DNA from: Streptomyces venezuelae
Lineage (GTDB): Bacteria; Actinomycetota; Actinomycetes; Streptomycetales; Streptomycetaceae
NCBI RefSeq assembly: GCF_008642335.1
Contig: NZ_CP029191.1
Location: 3,348,001 to 3,412,000 of the forward strand
Direction of reading: 5' to 3'
DNA: 64,000 nt
This document shows, in pieces, positions 43,351 to 51,523 of the stretch (within the stretch, counting starts at the first letter, position 1; the number at the start of each line of letters is the position of its first letter). The position numbers and the translations under genes were made by a program. The notes beneath the pieces were generated by a model, which saw nothing but the letters and a program-made list of their open reading frames with translations, did no database searches and was not told the origin of the DNA.

Positions 43351-43389
43351 CTTGATTACTTGAAACCTATGGTTACTTGAAACCTCAAG
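43351..43389. promoter_or_regulatory. Operator-like repeats between dioxygenase and MarR genes
   Basis: TTACTTGAAACCT occurs at 43356-43368 and 43373-43385 (17-bp period). CTTGA occurs three times, and the second repeat forms an inverted pair (CTTGA...TCAAG). They lie 35-70 bp before the dioxygenase start. Confidence 0.55.
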
Positions 43390-43416
43390 CTTTACGGTCG
43401 ACATCGTACGACTGGT

Positions 43417-43438
43417 TTGTTCAAAATTCAAGGAACAA
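43417..43438. promoter_or_regulatory. Inverted repeat TTGTTC-N10-GAACAA before the MarR gene
   Basis: Six-base arms, 19 bp before the MarR ATG. A TACAGT -10-like hexamer at 43444-43449 follows, so a bound dimer would overlap the promoter. No ribosome site precedes the ATG, so the message may be leaderless. Confidence 0.5.
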
Positions 43439-43456
43439 CCTCGTACAGTGGGGTAC

Positions 43457-43972
43457 ATGGATACGGCAGCGACCCCTCCCCCGGCCGGCGAGCCGCGCTG
43501 GCTGGACGGCGAAGAGCAGCGCGTCTGGCGGGCCTACCTTCAGGCGACGACCCTTCTCGACGATTTCCTCGACCGTCAGTTGCAGCGCGACGCGGGCATG
43601 CCCCACATGTACTACGGCCTATTGGTCCAGTTGTCCGACGCCCCGCGGCGGCGGCTCCGGATGACCGAGCTGGCCAAGAAGATGAAGATCACCCGGTCCC
43701 GTCTCTCGCACGCCATAGCGCGCCTGGAGAAGAGCGGCTGGGTGCGCCGCGAGGACTGTCCGTCCGACAAGCGCGGGCAGCTGGCGATCCTGACCGACGA
43801 CGGGTTCGAGGTGCTCCGCAGAACCGCTCCCGGCCATGTCACCGCCGTCCGCCAGGCCCTCTTCGACCGGCTCACCCCGGAACAGCAGAAGGCCCTCGGC
43901 GAGATCATGCAGATCGTCGCCGAGGGACTTCAGCCCGAGGAGGCCGGGGCGGACCTCCCCTGGCTCCGCTAG
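43457..43972 (+). CDS. MarR family regulator
   Basis: 171 residues. Winged helix near residues 60-110: RRLRMTELAKKMKITRSRLSHAIARLEKSGWVRRE, then the wing CPSDKRGQLAILTDDG. Likely represses the divergent extradiol dioxygenase and itself. ATG at 43457 chosen over the upstream GTG at 43448. Ends 28 bp before the stop of a convergent DHA2 exporter. Confidence 0.9.
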   Translation: MDTAATPPPAGEPRWLDGEEQRVWRAYLQATTLLDDFLDRQLQRDAGMPHMYYGLLVQLSDAPRRRLRMTELAKKMKITRSRLSHAIARLEKSGWVRREDCPSDKRGQLAILTDDGFEVLRRTAPGHVTAVRQALFDRLTPEQQKALGEIMQIVAEGLQPEEAGADLPWLR

Positions 43973-44000
43973 GTGCCGTCGGTGCCGCGTCGGGCCCGGG

Positions 44001-45524
44001 TCAGTGGGCCATCACCGGGATCTTGACCTCGTCCTCGGCACCGTCCGACGAGTCGGCGGAAGCCGACGTGCCGCCCTGGTGGCCGGTGGTGATGAACGTG
44101 GCCGCGATCAGCGCGGAGGCCACCAGGATCCCGACCGCCCACCAGATGGCGCTGGTGTACCCCTCGACCATGGCCTGCGCCTGGAGGAGCTTCGGGTTGG
44201 TGGCGCCCGCCGCGTGGTCCGTGAGGTACGCGGTGGTCGCCGAGGCGGCGATGGTGTTCAGGAGGGCCGTGCCGATGGCGCCGCCCACCTGCTGCGAGGT
44301 GTTGACCATCGCGGAGGCGACACCGGCGTCACGGGCCTCGACGCCGTGCGTGGCCAGGGACATGGCGGGCATGAACGCCGTACCCATGCCGAGGCCCAGC
44401 ATCAGCTGCGCGGGCAGGATCAGACCGGCGTACGAGGTGCCGATCTCCAGCTGCGTCAGGAGCAGCATGCCGACCGCCGCGAGCAGGAAGCCCGGGGCCA
44501 TGAGCAGCCGCGGCGGGACGCGGGTCATCAGGCGGGCACCGATCTGCGTGGAGCCCGTGATCATGCCGACGATCATCGGCAGGAAGGCGAAGCCGGTCTT
44601 GACCGGCGAGTAGCCCTTCACGATCTGCAGGTAGTACGTGAGGAACAGGAACAGGCCGAACATCGCGATGACCGCGAGGCCGAGCGACAGGTAGACACCG
44701 CCGCGGTTGCGCTCGGTCAGGACGCGCAGCGGCAGCAGCGGCGACTTGACCTTGGCCTCGGTGAGGACGAACGCGGCGAGCAGCACGACGGAGGCGACGA
44801 ACATCGTCACGGTCACGGCGTCGGACCAGCCGTCGGACTCGGCGCGGGTGAAGCCGTAGACGAGCGCGACCAGACCGAGGGTGGACAGGACCACGCCGGG
44901 GATGTCGAGCGGCGAGCGGTTGCGGCCGCCGGCCGGCTCACGGATGACGAAGTACGCGCCGAGGGCGGCGATCACCGCGAACGGGATGTTCACGAAGAAG
45001 GTCCAGCGCCAGTTCAGGTACTCAGTGAGGAAGCCGCCGAGGATCAGGCCGACGGCGCCGCCGCCACCGGCGATCGCGCCGTAGATGCCGAAGGCCTTGG
45101 CGCGCTCCTTGGCGTCGGTGAACATCACCGCGAGCAGCGAGAGGGCGGCGGGCGCGAGCAGCGCGCCGAACACACCCTGGAGGGCGCGGGCGCCCAGCAT
45201 CATGGCCTCACCCGTCGCGGCGCCGCCGAGCGCGGAGGCCGCGGCGAAGCCGACCAGGCCGGTCACGAAGGTGCGCTTGCGGCCCCACAGGTCGGCGATG
45301 CGGCCGCCGAAGAGCAGCAGACCGCCGAAGGCGAGCGCGTAGGCCGTGATGACCCACTGGCGGTTGCCGTCGGATATGCCGAGGTCCTGCTGCGCGGAGG
45401 GCAGCGCGATGTTCACGATGGTCGCGTCGAGGACGACCATCAGCTGGGCGAGCGCGATGAAGACGAGCGCCTTCCAGCGGTTGGCGTCGGGCCCGGTGTC
45501 GGGCCTGAGGGCTGTTTGAGACAT
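44001..45524 (-). CDS. MFS drug exporter, DHA2 (14-helix) type
   Basis: 507 residues. LMVVLDATIVNIALPSAQQDL (D1), GGRIADLWGRKRTFVTG (motif A) and GARALQGVFGALLAPA (motif B) are all present; the C-terminus is acidic. Start at ATG 45524, eight bases after GGTGG, or GTG 45536. It follows a TetR gene by 77 bp on the same strand, a common repressor-pump operon. Confidence 0.9.
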   Translation of the reverse strand: MSQTALRPDTGPDANRWKALVFIALAQLMVVLDATIVNIALPSAQQDLGISDGNRQWVITAYALAFGGLLLFGGRIADLWGRKRTFVTGLVGFAAASALGGAATGEAMMLGARALQGVFGALLAPAALSLLAVMFTDAKERAKAFGIYGAIAGGGGAVGLILGGFLTEYLNWRWTFFVNIPFAVIAALGAYFVIREPAGGRNRSPLDIPGVVLSTLGLVALVYGFTRAESDGWSDAVTVTMFVASVVLLAAFVLTEAKVKSPLLPLRVLTERNRGGVYLSLGLAVIAMFGLFLFLTYYLQIVKGYSPVKTGFAFLPMIVGMITGSTQIGARLMTRVPPRLLMAPGFLLAAVGMLLLTQLEIGTSYAGLILPAQLMLGLGMGTAFMPAMSLATHGVEARDAGVASAMVNTSQQVGGAIGTALLNTIAASATTAYLTDHAAGATNPKLLQAQAMVEGYTSAIWWAVGILVASALIAATFITTGHQGGTSASADSSDGAEDEVKIPVMAH

Positions 45525-45601
45525 GGGAGTAGCCACCTAGCGGTACGGAGTGGTGAAAAAGGTACGAAAAGTAATGGGCGAAAAGCGCGGGGCGGTGCGG
45601 G

Positions 45602-46258
45602 TCAGTGCTGCCGGAGGTCCTCCAGCGTCGCCGCCGCCCCCGGAAGCTCGGACCGGGCGGGCGCCATCAGGCCGTCCAGGAACAGCTGCAGATGGCGGTG
45701 GATGAAGCGGTCCATGTTCGGGCAGGCCGTGCCCGGCAGCGGCCGGGTGAGCTGGGAGAGGGCGACCATCAGGTCACCGACGGCGATGTCGGTGCGCAGC
45801 TGGCCGGCCTCGCGGGCCCGCTCCATGAGGCCTTCGATGGACTGCTCCAACCGCTCGCGCGAGTCGAGCAGGTCGGGGTGGAAGGGGTCGAAGTCGGCCG
45901 ACAGCATCGGGCACATGGCCCCGATGCGCTCCTCGGCCGCGGCATGCACGAAGGTGCGCAGCGCGGCGAACGAGGCGCTCGCGTCGGCGTTCGCCACGGC
46001 GATGCCCTGCTCGGCGTGGGCCGCGACGCGGTCCGTCACATAGAGGACGACCTGCCGCACGAGCTCGGCGCGGTCGGCGAAGTGACGGTAGACCGTGGCG
46101 TTGCCGACACCGGCCCTGCGCGCGACCTCGTCGAGGGGTACGTCCGGTCCGTACTCCACGAACATCTCGCGTGCGGCGGCGACGATCCGCTCCCGGTTGC
46201 GCAGGGCGTCGGCCCGCGGCCGCGGGACTCGGCGCTGCGGGGCGGTGGCGGTGTCCAC
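45602..46258 (-). CDS. TetR family regulator of the adjacent exporter
   Basis: 218 residues. HTH near residues 40-60 in VPLDEVARRAGVGNATVYRHFADRAEL. The C-terminal domain resembles the SbtR-like TetR C-terminal type (LMVALSQLTRPLPG). Upstream of a DHA2 exporter gene, same strand. Paired inverted repeats upstream are its probable operator. Confidence 0.9.
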   Translation of the reverse strand: MDTATAPQRRVPRPRADALRNRERIVAAAREMFVEYGPDVPLDEVARRAGVGNATVYRHFADRAELVRQVVLYVTDRVAAHAEQGIAVANADASASFAALRTFVHAAAEERIGAMCPMLSADFDPFHPDLLDSRERLEQSIEGLMERAREAGQLRTDIAVGDLMVALSQLTRPLPGTACPNMDRFIHRHLQLFLDGLMAPARSELPGAAATLEDLRQH

Positions 46259-46301
46259 GGCTGCTCCTCGTGTGTCGGTCGGGGAAGATGGTGCGCGATG
46301 T

Positions 46302-46357
46302 GGGGAGTGACTCCCCGTTTCACGCGGACACAGTGCTAAACGGGGAGGGAGTCCCCG
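46302..46357. promoter_or_regulatory. Paired inverted repeats upstream of the TetR gene
   Basis: GGGGAGTGACTCCCC (46302-46316) and CGGGGAGGGAGTCCCCG (46341-46357). Together they also form a larger repeat, CTCCCCGTTT-N17-AAACGGGGAG. Two TetR dimers could bind; the site is shared with the divergent M6 protease. Confidence 0.6.
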
Positions 46358-46525
46358 GATATTTCCCGCACCCCGACTTAATCCATGTGAGCCGGGTCAC
46401 ACCTGTCTCGGGCAGGAATCCCACGATCGGTCGCACCCAACGAGCGTCCTCGCACCCTCCGGCGGAGGGTGATCGAACAGGGTGCAGCCATGACCGGCGG
46501 CTGCCGCGGAGCGGAAGGCCCATGC

Positions 46526-47809
46526 ATGCAGCAGCCGACCTGGCGCCGGATACGCCCCGCCCGCCGGGGCGTCGCCCTCGGATCCGTCGCCGCGCTCGCC
46601 CTCGCGGTCACCACGTCGGCGAGCACCGGACGCCTGATGGAGGGCGCGCGGAGCGCGGCGGGGCCGGTGGCCCTGGCCCGCGGCACCACCCTCGGCCCCT
46701 GCATGATCAGCGGCACGATGGGCGTACAGATGACGGAGGGCGTGCCCACACCGCCCGGCTACTCCCGCTCCACCGGCACCGTCCGGGCCCTGAACCTGAT
46801 GGTCGACTTCTCGGACGCGCCCGGCCAGGGCAGCGCGATGGACCGTCTCGCGGAGTTCTTCCCGCAGACCTCGGAGTGGTTCCGCACCAGTTCGTACGGT
46901 CGCCTCGACTACCGCCCCGAGTCCCCCCTGCCGGACTGGCTGCGGATGCCGAAGTCGTTCAAGGAGTACGGGATAGAGCGCGGCGCCCCCTTCGATCCCG
47001 GCTACCGCACGCTGGTCGAGGACATCGTGGCGGCCGCCGACCCCGACGTGGACTTCCGTGCGTACGACCTCGTGAACATCCTGATCACCCCGAACGCGGG
47101 CCCCTCGGCCCTCGACACCGTCCTGTCGGTGACTTTCGCGGGCAACCACGAGGCGCCGGTCGCGGACGGCGTCCCCGTCTCCAACGCGTCCTTCGTCTAC
47201 AGCCGCCAGGACGACGGCTCGGGCAGCTACCGGGAGACGGGCTACCGCGTCCTGCCGCACGAGAACGGCCACGTCTTCGGCCTGCCCGACCTGTACACGC
47301 AGGACGGCGGCGGGGCGGTCGGCCACTGGGACATCATGAGCGAGGACTGGGGCGCCAACAACGACCTGCTGGCCTGGCACAAGTGGAAGCTGGGCTGGCT
47401 CGACGACGACCAGGTGGGTTGCGCGGCGGGCTCCGGCACGACCGAGCACACCCTGTCCCCGCTGGCCCACCCGGGCGGCACGAAACTGGCGTTCGCCCCG
47501 CTCGGCGAGAAGACGGGGTACGCGATCGAGGCCCGCGCCCCCGGCGGCAACGACGAGGCGGTCTGCAAGCCGGGCGTCCTGGTCTACCGCGTGGACGCGG
47601 AGGTCGACACCGGCCACGGCCCGGTCACGGTCTCCGACGCGACCCCCGACAGCGGCGGCTGCACGCGCCGCCCCAACGTCCACGCGGAGCTCTCCGACGC
47701 GACGTACGGCGTCGGCGAGACCTTCACCGACCGCAAGACGGGGGTGCGGGTCACGGTGGCCGGGGTGACGGACGACGGCGACTACCGCGTGCACGTCACG
47801 CGGCCGTAG
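46526..47809 (+). CDS. Secreted M6-type metalloprotease (immune inhibitor A-like)
   Basis: 427 residues. Signal peptide (RRIRPARRGVALGSVAALALA...). Zinc motif HENGHVFGLPDLY near residue 245 gives HExxH; WDIMSED supplies the Met-turn. LNLMVDFSD is the usual start of the domain. Smaller than Bacillus InhA. Start: ATG 46526 after GGAAGG; upstream starts at 46469 and 46490 would add Cys-rich residues before the signal. Probably extracellular. Confidence 0.85.
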   Translation: MQQPTWRRIRPARRGVALGSVAALALAVTTSASTGRLMEGARSAAGPVALARGTTLGPCMISGTMGVQMTEGVPTPPGYSRSTGTVRALNLMVDFSDAPGQGSAMDRLAEFFPQTSEWFRTSSYGRLDYRPESPLPDWLRMPKSFKEYGIERGAPFDPGYRTLVEDIVAAADPDVDFRAYDLVNILITPNAGPSALDTVLSVTFAGNHEAPVADGVPVSNASFVYSRQDDGSGSYRETGYRVLPHENGHVFGLPDLYTQDGGGAVGHWDIMSEDWGANNDLLAWHKWKLGWLDDDQVGCAAGSGTTEHTLSPLAHPGGTKLAFAPLGEKTGYAIEARAPGGNDEAVCKPGVLVYRVDAEVDTGHGPVTVSDATPDSGGCTRRPNVHAELSDATYGVGETFTDRKTGVRVTVAGVTDDGDYRVHVTRP

Positions 47810-47811
47810 CG

Positions 47812-48990
47812 TCACGCGGCCGTGGCGGTGTCGTCGCGGGGCAGGGACCCGGGCACGGTCTGCCGCACCTGCCGCAGGAAGGCGGCGTTGCTGGGCGTCT
47901 TGCGGATCCGGTCGAGCAGCGCCTCGAAGGAGTTCTGCCCGTGCAGGGCGCGCCGGAGCCCGCGTACGGCAGTCAACTCGGCGTCACCGACGAGCAGTTC
48001 CTCTCTCCGCGTGCCGGAAGGGGTGATGTCGATGGCGGGGAAGACGCGCCGGTCGGAGAGGGTGCGGTCGAGGCGGAGCTCCATGTTGCCGGTGCTCTTG
48101 AGCTCCTCGAAGTAGTAGTCGTCGGCGCGCGACCCGGTGTCCACGAGCACGGTGGCCAGCATCGTCAGGGAGCCGCCTTCCTCGGCGAGGCGCGCGGCGC
48201 CGAAGAGCCGCTTCGGCCCGTGCACGGCCGCCGCGTCGACACCGCCGCTGAGGGTGCGGCCGCTGCCGGTCGCCGCGTTGTTGTACGCGCGGCACAGCCG
48301 CGTCAGCGAGTCGAAGAGCATGACGACGTCCCGCCCGTCCTCGACCATGCGCTTGGCGCGCTCGACGGCGAGTTCGGCGAGGGCGATGTGTTCCTTGGCG
48401 GGCCGGTCGAAGGTCGAGGCGAGCACCTCGCCGCGGACCGAGCGCCGCATGTCGGTGACCTCCTCGGGCCGCTCGTCGAGCAGGACGACCATGAGGTGGC
48501 ACTCGGGATGGTTGCGGGCGACCGCCGCGGCGATCTGCTGCAGCAGCACGGTCTTGCCGGTCTTCGGCGGGGCGACGATCAGTCCGCGCTGCCCCTTGCC
48601 GACGGGCGCGACGAGGTCGACGAGCCGTCCGGCGACGGGCCCGCCCTCGGTCTCCAGGCGGAGCCGTTCGCGCGGGTGCAGCGGCGTGAGCTCCCGGAAC
48701 CGCGGCCTGCCGCGCAGGGCCTCGGTGACGCGTCCGTTGACGCGCTCGACGCCAGCGAGCACGCGGGGCTTCCCGCAGACGCCCTCGACGAAGTCGCCGG
48801 AGCGCAAGCCGAGTCGGCGGACGAGCGCGGCGGGCACCTGCACGTCGCCGTCGCCCGGCAGGCAGCCGGCGCCCCGGAGGAACCCGCGCCCTTCTCGGAC
48901 GATGTCGAGAACTCCCGCGCAGGAGTGGTCAGTTGCGGATACAGCCGCAGTGACGGTGAGGGGAGGCTGTTCGATGGTTGTGGCAGTCAT
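47812..48990 (-). CDS. Second, short transcription termination factor Rho
   Basis: 392 residues. RNA-dependent ATPase. An OB-type primary RNA-binding region (GVLDIVREGRGFLR; DVQVPAALVRRLGLRSGDFVEG) precedes the ATPase: Walker A APPKTGKT, Walker B HLMVVLLDERPEEV, Q-loop LSGGVDAAAVHGPKRLFGAA and R-loop GSLTMLATVLVDTGS. It lacks the long Arg/Asp-rich N-terminal insertion of the usual actinobacterial Rho, so I take it as a paralogue. Convergent with the protease (2 bp between stops) and divergent from the dhb operon. All catalytic motifs look intact. Confidence 0.92.
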   Translation of the reverse strand: MTATTIEQPPLTVTAAVSATDHSCAGVLDIVREGRGFLRGAGCLPGDGDVQVPAALVRRLGLRSGDFVEGVCGKPRVLAGVERVNGRVTEALRGRPRFRELTPLHPRERLRLETEGGPVAGRLVDLVAPVGKGQRGLIVAPPKTGKTVLLQQIAAAVARNHPECHLMVVLLDERPEEVTDMRRSVRGEVLASTFDRPAKEHIALAELAVERAKRMVEDGRDVVMLFDSLTRLCRAYNNAATGSGRTLSGGVDAAAVHGPKRLFGAARLAEEGGSLTMLATVLVDTGSRADDYYFEELKSTGNMELRLDRTLSDRRVFPAIDITPSGTRREELLVGDAELTAVRGLRRALHGQNSFEALLDRIRKTPSNAAFLRQVRQTVPGSLPRDDTATAA

Positions 48991-49299
48991 GATGAGGGTC
49001 CTTTCGCGACATGCGAAGAAGAGGGCCCGGCGGGACGGCAGTGGTCACGTCGCGCACGTCGGGCGGAGAGAAAGCTGCCGAGCGAGAGTCCGGTCGGCAG
49101 TACGGAGAAAGAAGCGGGTCGCGCAGAGAAGGCGACCTGAGACGGTACGGGCGCCCAGGACGGGGCGTACACACGTACCTCTCGGAAGGTAGCACAGGGA
49201 CGACCGGCCGGGACAGGCCCTGAGTCGACACACGATTCGGCACGATCCGACACCCGAGGCGACTTCCGACCCTGTAAACCTCCCCCCAGGGGTTTTACG
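48991..49299 (-). other. Pyrimidine-rich leader of the rho paralogue and dhb promoter region
   Basis: No gene seen. On the minus strand, about 49200 to 49010 is C/T-rich and G-poor in patches (for example CTTTCTCTCCGCCC and GCTTCTTTCTCC). It ends with AAAGGA seven bases before the rho ATG. Such C-rich, little-structured RNA is what Rho binds. Confidence 0.4.
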
Positions 49300-49318
49300 T
49301 TAGGTTAGCCTTACCTAA
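49300..49318 (+). promoter_or_regulatory. Iron box (DmdR/IdeR operator) of the dhb operon
   Basis: TTAGGTTAGCCTTACCTAA matches the 19-bp consensus TTAGGTTAGGCTAACCTAA at 17 positions. It is embedded in a longer palindrome CGTTAGGT...ACCTAACG (49298-49320), 25 bp before dhbA. Iron-loaded DmdR1/IdeR would repress here. Confidence 0.9.
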
Positions 49319-49342
49319 CGAGTTGGGGGAGGTCTCTCACAC

Positions 49343-50146
49343 ATGCGCTCACACATGCCCGAGGGCGAGTTCGCCGGGCGTACCGCTCTGGTGACCGGCG
49401 CGGGCCAGGGCATCGGCGCCGCGGTGGCCGCCGCGCTCGCCGCCCGCGGCGCGCACGTCGTCGCCACGGACCGCGACGCGCACGGCGTCGACGAACTGGC
49501 GGCCGCCTCGCGAGGCCTCTCCGGCACGGTCACGCCCCGCGTCATGGACGTCACCGACGTCGCCGCGGTGACGTCGGTCATCGACGGCATCGTCCGCGAC
49601 CACGGCGCACTCGACCTCCTCGTGAACGTCGCGGGCATCCTGCGCGGCTCCGCCGTCGCCGAACTGACCGACGCCGACTGGGCCGACACCTTCGCCGTGA
49701 ACGCCACCGGCGTCTTCCACACGTCCCGCGCCGCCGCCTCCCACATGACGGCGCGGGGCTCCGGCTGCATCGTCACGGTCGGCTCCAACGCGGCCGGTAT
49801 CCCGCGTACCGGCATGGCCGCGTACGCCGCGTCGAAGGCGGCGGCCGCCGCGTTCACCAAGTGCCTCGGCCTGGAGATCGCCCGCAGCGGCGTGCGCTGC
49901 AACGTCGTGGCGCCCGGCACCACGGACACGGCCATGCAGCGCGCGCTCTGGCCCGACGGCACGGCGGCACAGGCGCCGGCGGGGGTGCTCGACGGCAACC
50001 TGGAGACGTACCGCACCGGCATCCCCCTCGGCCGTATCGCCACGCCCCACGACATCGCCGACGCGGTGGTCTTCCTCGCCTCGGACCGCGCCCGCCACAT
50101 CACGCTGCAGGAGCTGTACGTGGACGGCGGCGCGACGCTGCGCTGA
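49343..50146 (+). CDS. dhbA: 2,3-dihydro-2,3-dihydroxybenzoate dehydrogenase
   Basis: 267 residues, short-chain dehydrogenase (EntA/DhbA). NAD-binding TGAGQGIG, the NVAG loop, and the active-site YAASK. It oxidises the product of DhbB to 2,3-dihydroxybenzoate, a catechol siderophore block. ATG at 49343, ten bases after GGAGG. First gene of the iron-boxed operon. The 3' end is duplicated in the following intergenic DNA. Confidence 0.93.
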   Translation: MRSHMPEGEFAGRTALVTGAGQGIGAAVAAALAARGAHVVATDRDAHGVDELAAASRGLSGTVTPRVMDVTDVAAVTSVIDGIVRDHGALDLLVNVAGILRGSAVAELTDADWADTFAVNATGVFHTSRAAASHMTARGSGCIVTVGSNAAGIPRTGMAAYAASKAAAAAFTKCLGLEIARSGVRCNVVAPGTTDTAMQRALWPDGTAAQAPAGVLDGNLETYRTGIPLGRIATPHDIADAVVFLASDRARHITLQELYVDGGATLR

Positions 50147-50218
50147 TCACCGCGCTGCGCGAGAACCCCACCGCGAGGCTGCGCTGATCACGCCGCTGCG
50201 CCAGAGCCCAGCCCCACC
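50137..50218 (+). repeat. 41-bp tandem duplication of the dhbA 3' end
   Basis: GCTGCGCTGATCAC, including the dhbA stop, recurs 41 bp downstream (50178), and the following CGCTGCGC/GAG.CCC bases align as well. It lies between dhbA and dhbC. Confidence 0.75.
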
Positions 50219-50263
50219 CCCGCGCACACACCACCCGAGCCCCGCCCGAGAATTGGAGCCACT

Positions 50264-51523
50264 GTGTCGACGGCACCCGAGGTCGCCACGCACGACGAGC
50301 ACGCCCCGCACTCCACCCCCGCCCCGCACGCCATCCCCGCCCCGCTCGTCACGACCGCCGAGCAGGCCAACCCCGTCGTCGGAGCGGCGACTTCGCTCCT
50401 GGCCGCCTACACCCGGGGCGACCGGTTCCTCGCGACGCCCACCCGCACCCTGCTCGCCGAGGGTGTGCACGCGCATGTCCCGCACGACGACCGGCCGTTG
50501 CCGCAGCGCGTCGCCGCCACCCTGGCCGACGCCCGAGGCACCGGGACCGGTGAGCCGTACGTCGTCGGCGCCGTCCCCTTCGACCCCACCGCGCCCGCCG
50601 CACTCGCCGTCCCCGCGGCCCTGCGCACCGCGCCCCCGCTGGCCGCGGACCCGCTGATCGCGCTGCCCGTAGAGACGGCGGACGCCACCGGCTGGCGCAT
50701 CCGTCCGGTGCCCTCCCCCGAGGAGTACGGCGCGGGCGTCGCCGCCGCCGTCGACCGCATGTGGCGCGGCGACTTCAGCAAGGTCGTCCTCGCCCGCACC
50801 CTCGAACTCACCGCGCCCGCCCCGCTGGACCTCCCCGCGATGCTCCAGCGCCTCGCCCGCCGCGACCCCTCCGGCTACACCTTCGCGCTGCCGACGGCGC
50901 CGGGCCGCACCCTCATCGGCGCGAGCCCCGAGCTGCTCGTCTCGCGCCACGGCAACCAGGTCGTGGCGAACCCCCTCGCCGGCTCGACGCCGCGCAGCGA
51001 CGACCTCGCCGAGGACGTACGCCGCGCCGCCGCACTCCTGGAATCGGCCAAGGACCTGCACGAGCACTCCGTCGTGGTGGACGGCGTGCACCAGGCGCTG
51101 GCCTCCTTCTGCACGGACCTGACCGTCCCGGCCCGCCCCACCCTCGTCCGCACCGCGACCATGTGGCATCTGTCCACGACGGTGACCGGCACCCTCACCT
51201 CCTCCGACACCTCGGCCCTCGAACTGGCCTGCGCCCTGCACCCCACCCCCGCGGTGTGCGGCACGCCCACGGCGACCGCGCGGGAGGCGATCCGCGAGAC
51301 GGAACCGTTCGACCGCGGATTCTTCACCGGCGTGGTCGGCTGGGGCGACGCGAACGGCGACGGCGAGTGGGTCGTGACGATCCGCTGCGCCGAGGCGGAG
51401 GAGCGCAGCCTGCGGCTCTACGCGGGCGCGGGCGTCGTCGCCGCGTCGGACCCGGCGGCGGAGACCGCGGAGACGGGCGCGAAGTTCCGTACGTTCCTGG
51501 ACGCGGTGGGGGCGGAGCTGTGA
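50264..51523 (+). CDS. dhbC: Isochorismate synthase
   Basis: 419 residues. Converts chorismate to isochorismate, the first step to 2,3-dihydroxybenzoate. Chorismate-binding signatures: [39 protein letters not shown] and [13 protein letters not shown], then [12 protein letters not shown] His/Pro/Ala-rich N-terminal stretch precedes. GTG start following TTGGAG. Overlaps dhbE by four bases (GTGA). Confidence 0.93.
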   Translation: MSTAPEVATHDEHAPHSTPAPHAIPAPLVTTAEQANPVVGAATSLLAAYTRGDRFLATPTRTLLAEGVHAHVPHDDRPLPQRVAATLADARGTGTGEPYVVGAVPFDPTAPAALAVPAALRTAPPLAADPLIALPVETADATGWRIRPVPSPEEYGAGVAAAVDRMWRGDFSKVVLARTLELTAPAPLDLPAMLQRLARRDPSGYTFALPTAPGRTLIGASPELLVSRHGNQVVANPLAGSTPRSDDLAEDVRRAAALLESAKDLHEHSVVVDGVHQALASFCTDLTVPARPTLVRTATMWHLSTTVTGTLTSSDTSALELACALHPTPAVCGTPTATAREAIRETEPFDRGFFTGVVGWGDANGDGEWVVTIRCAEAEERSLRLYAGAGVVAASDPAAETAETGAKFRTFLDAVGAEL

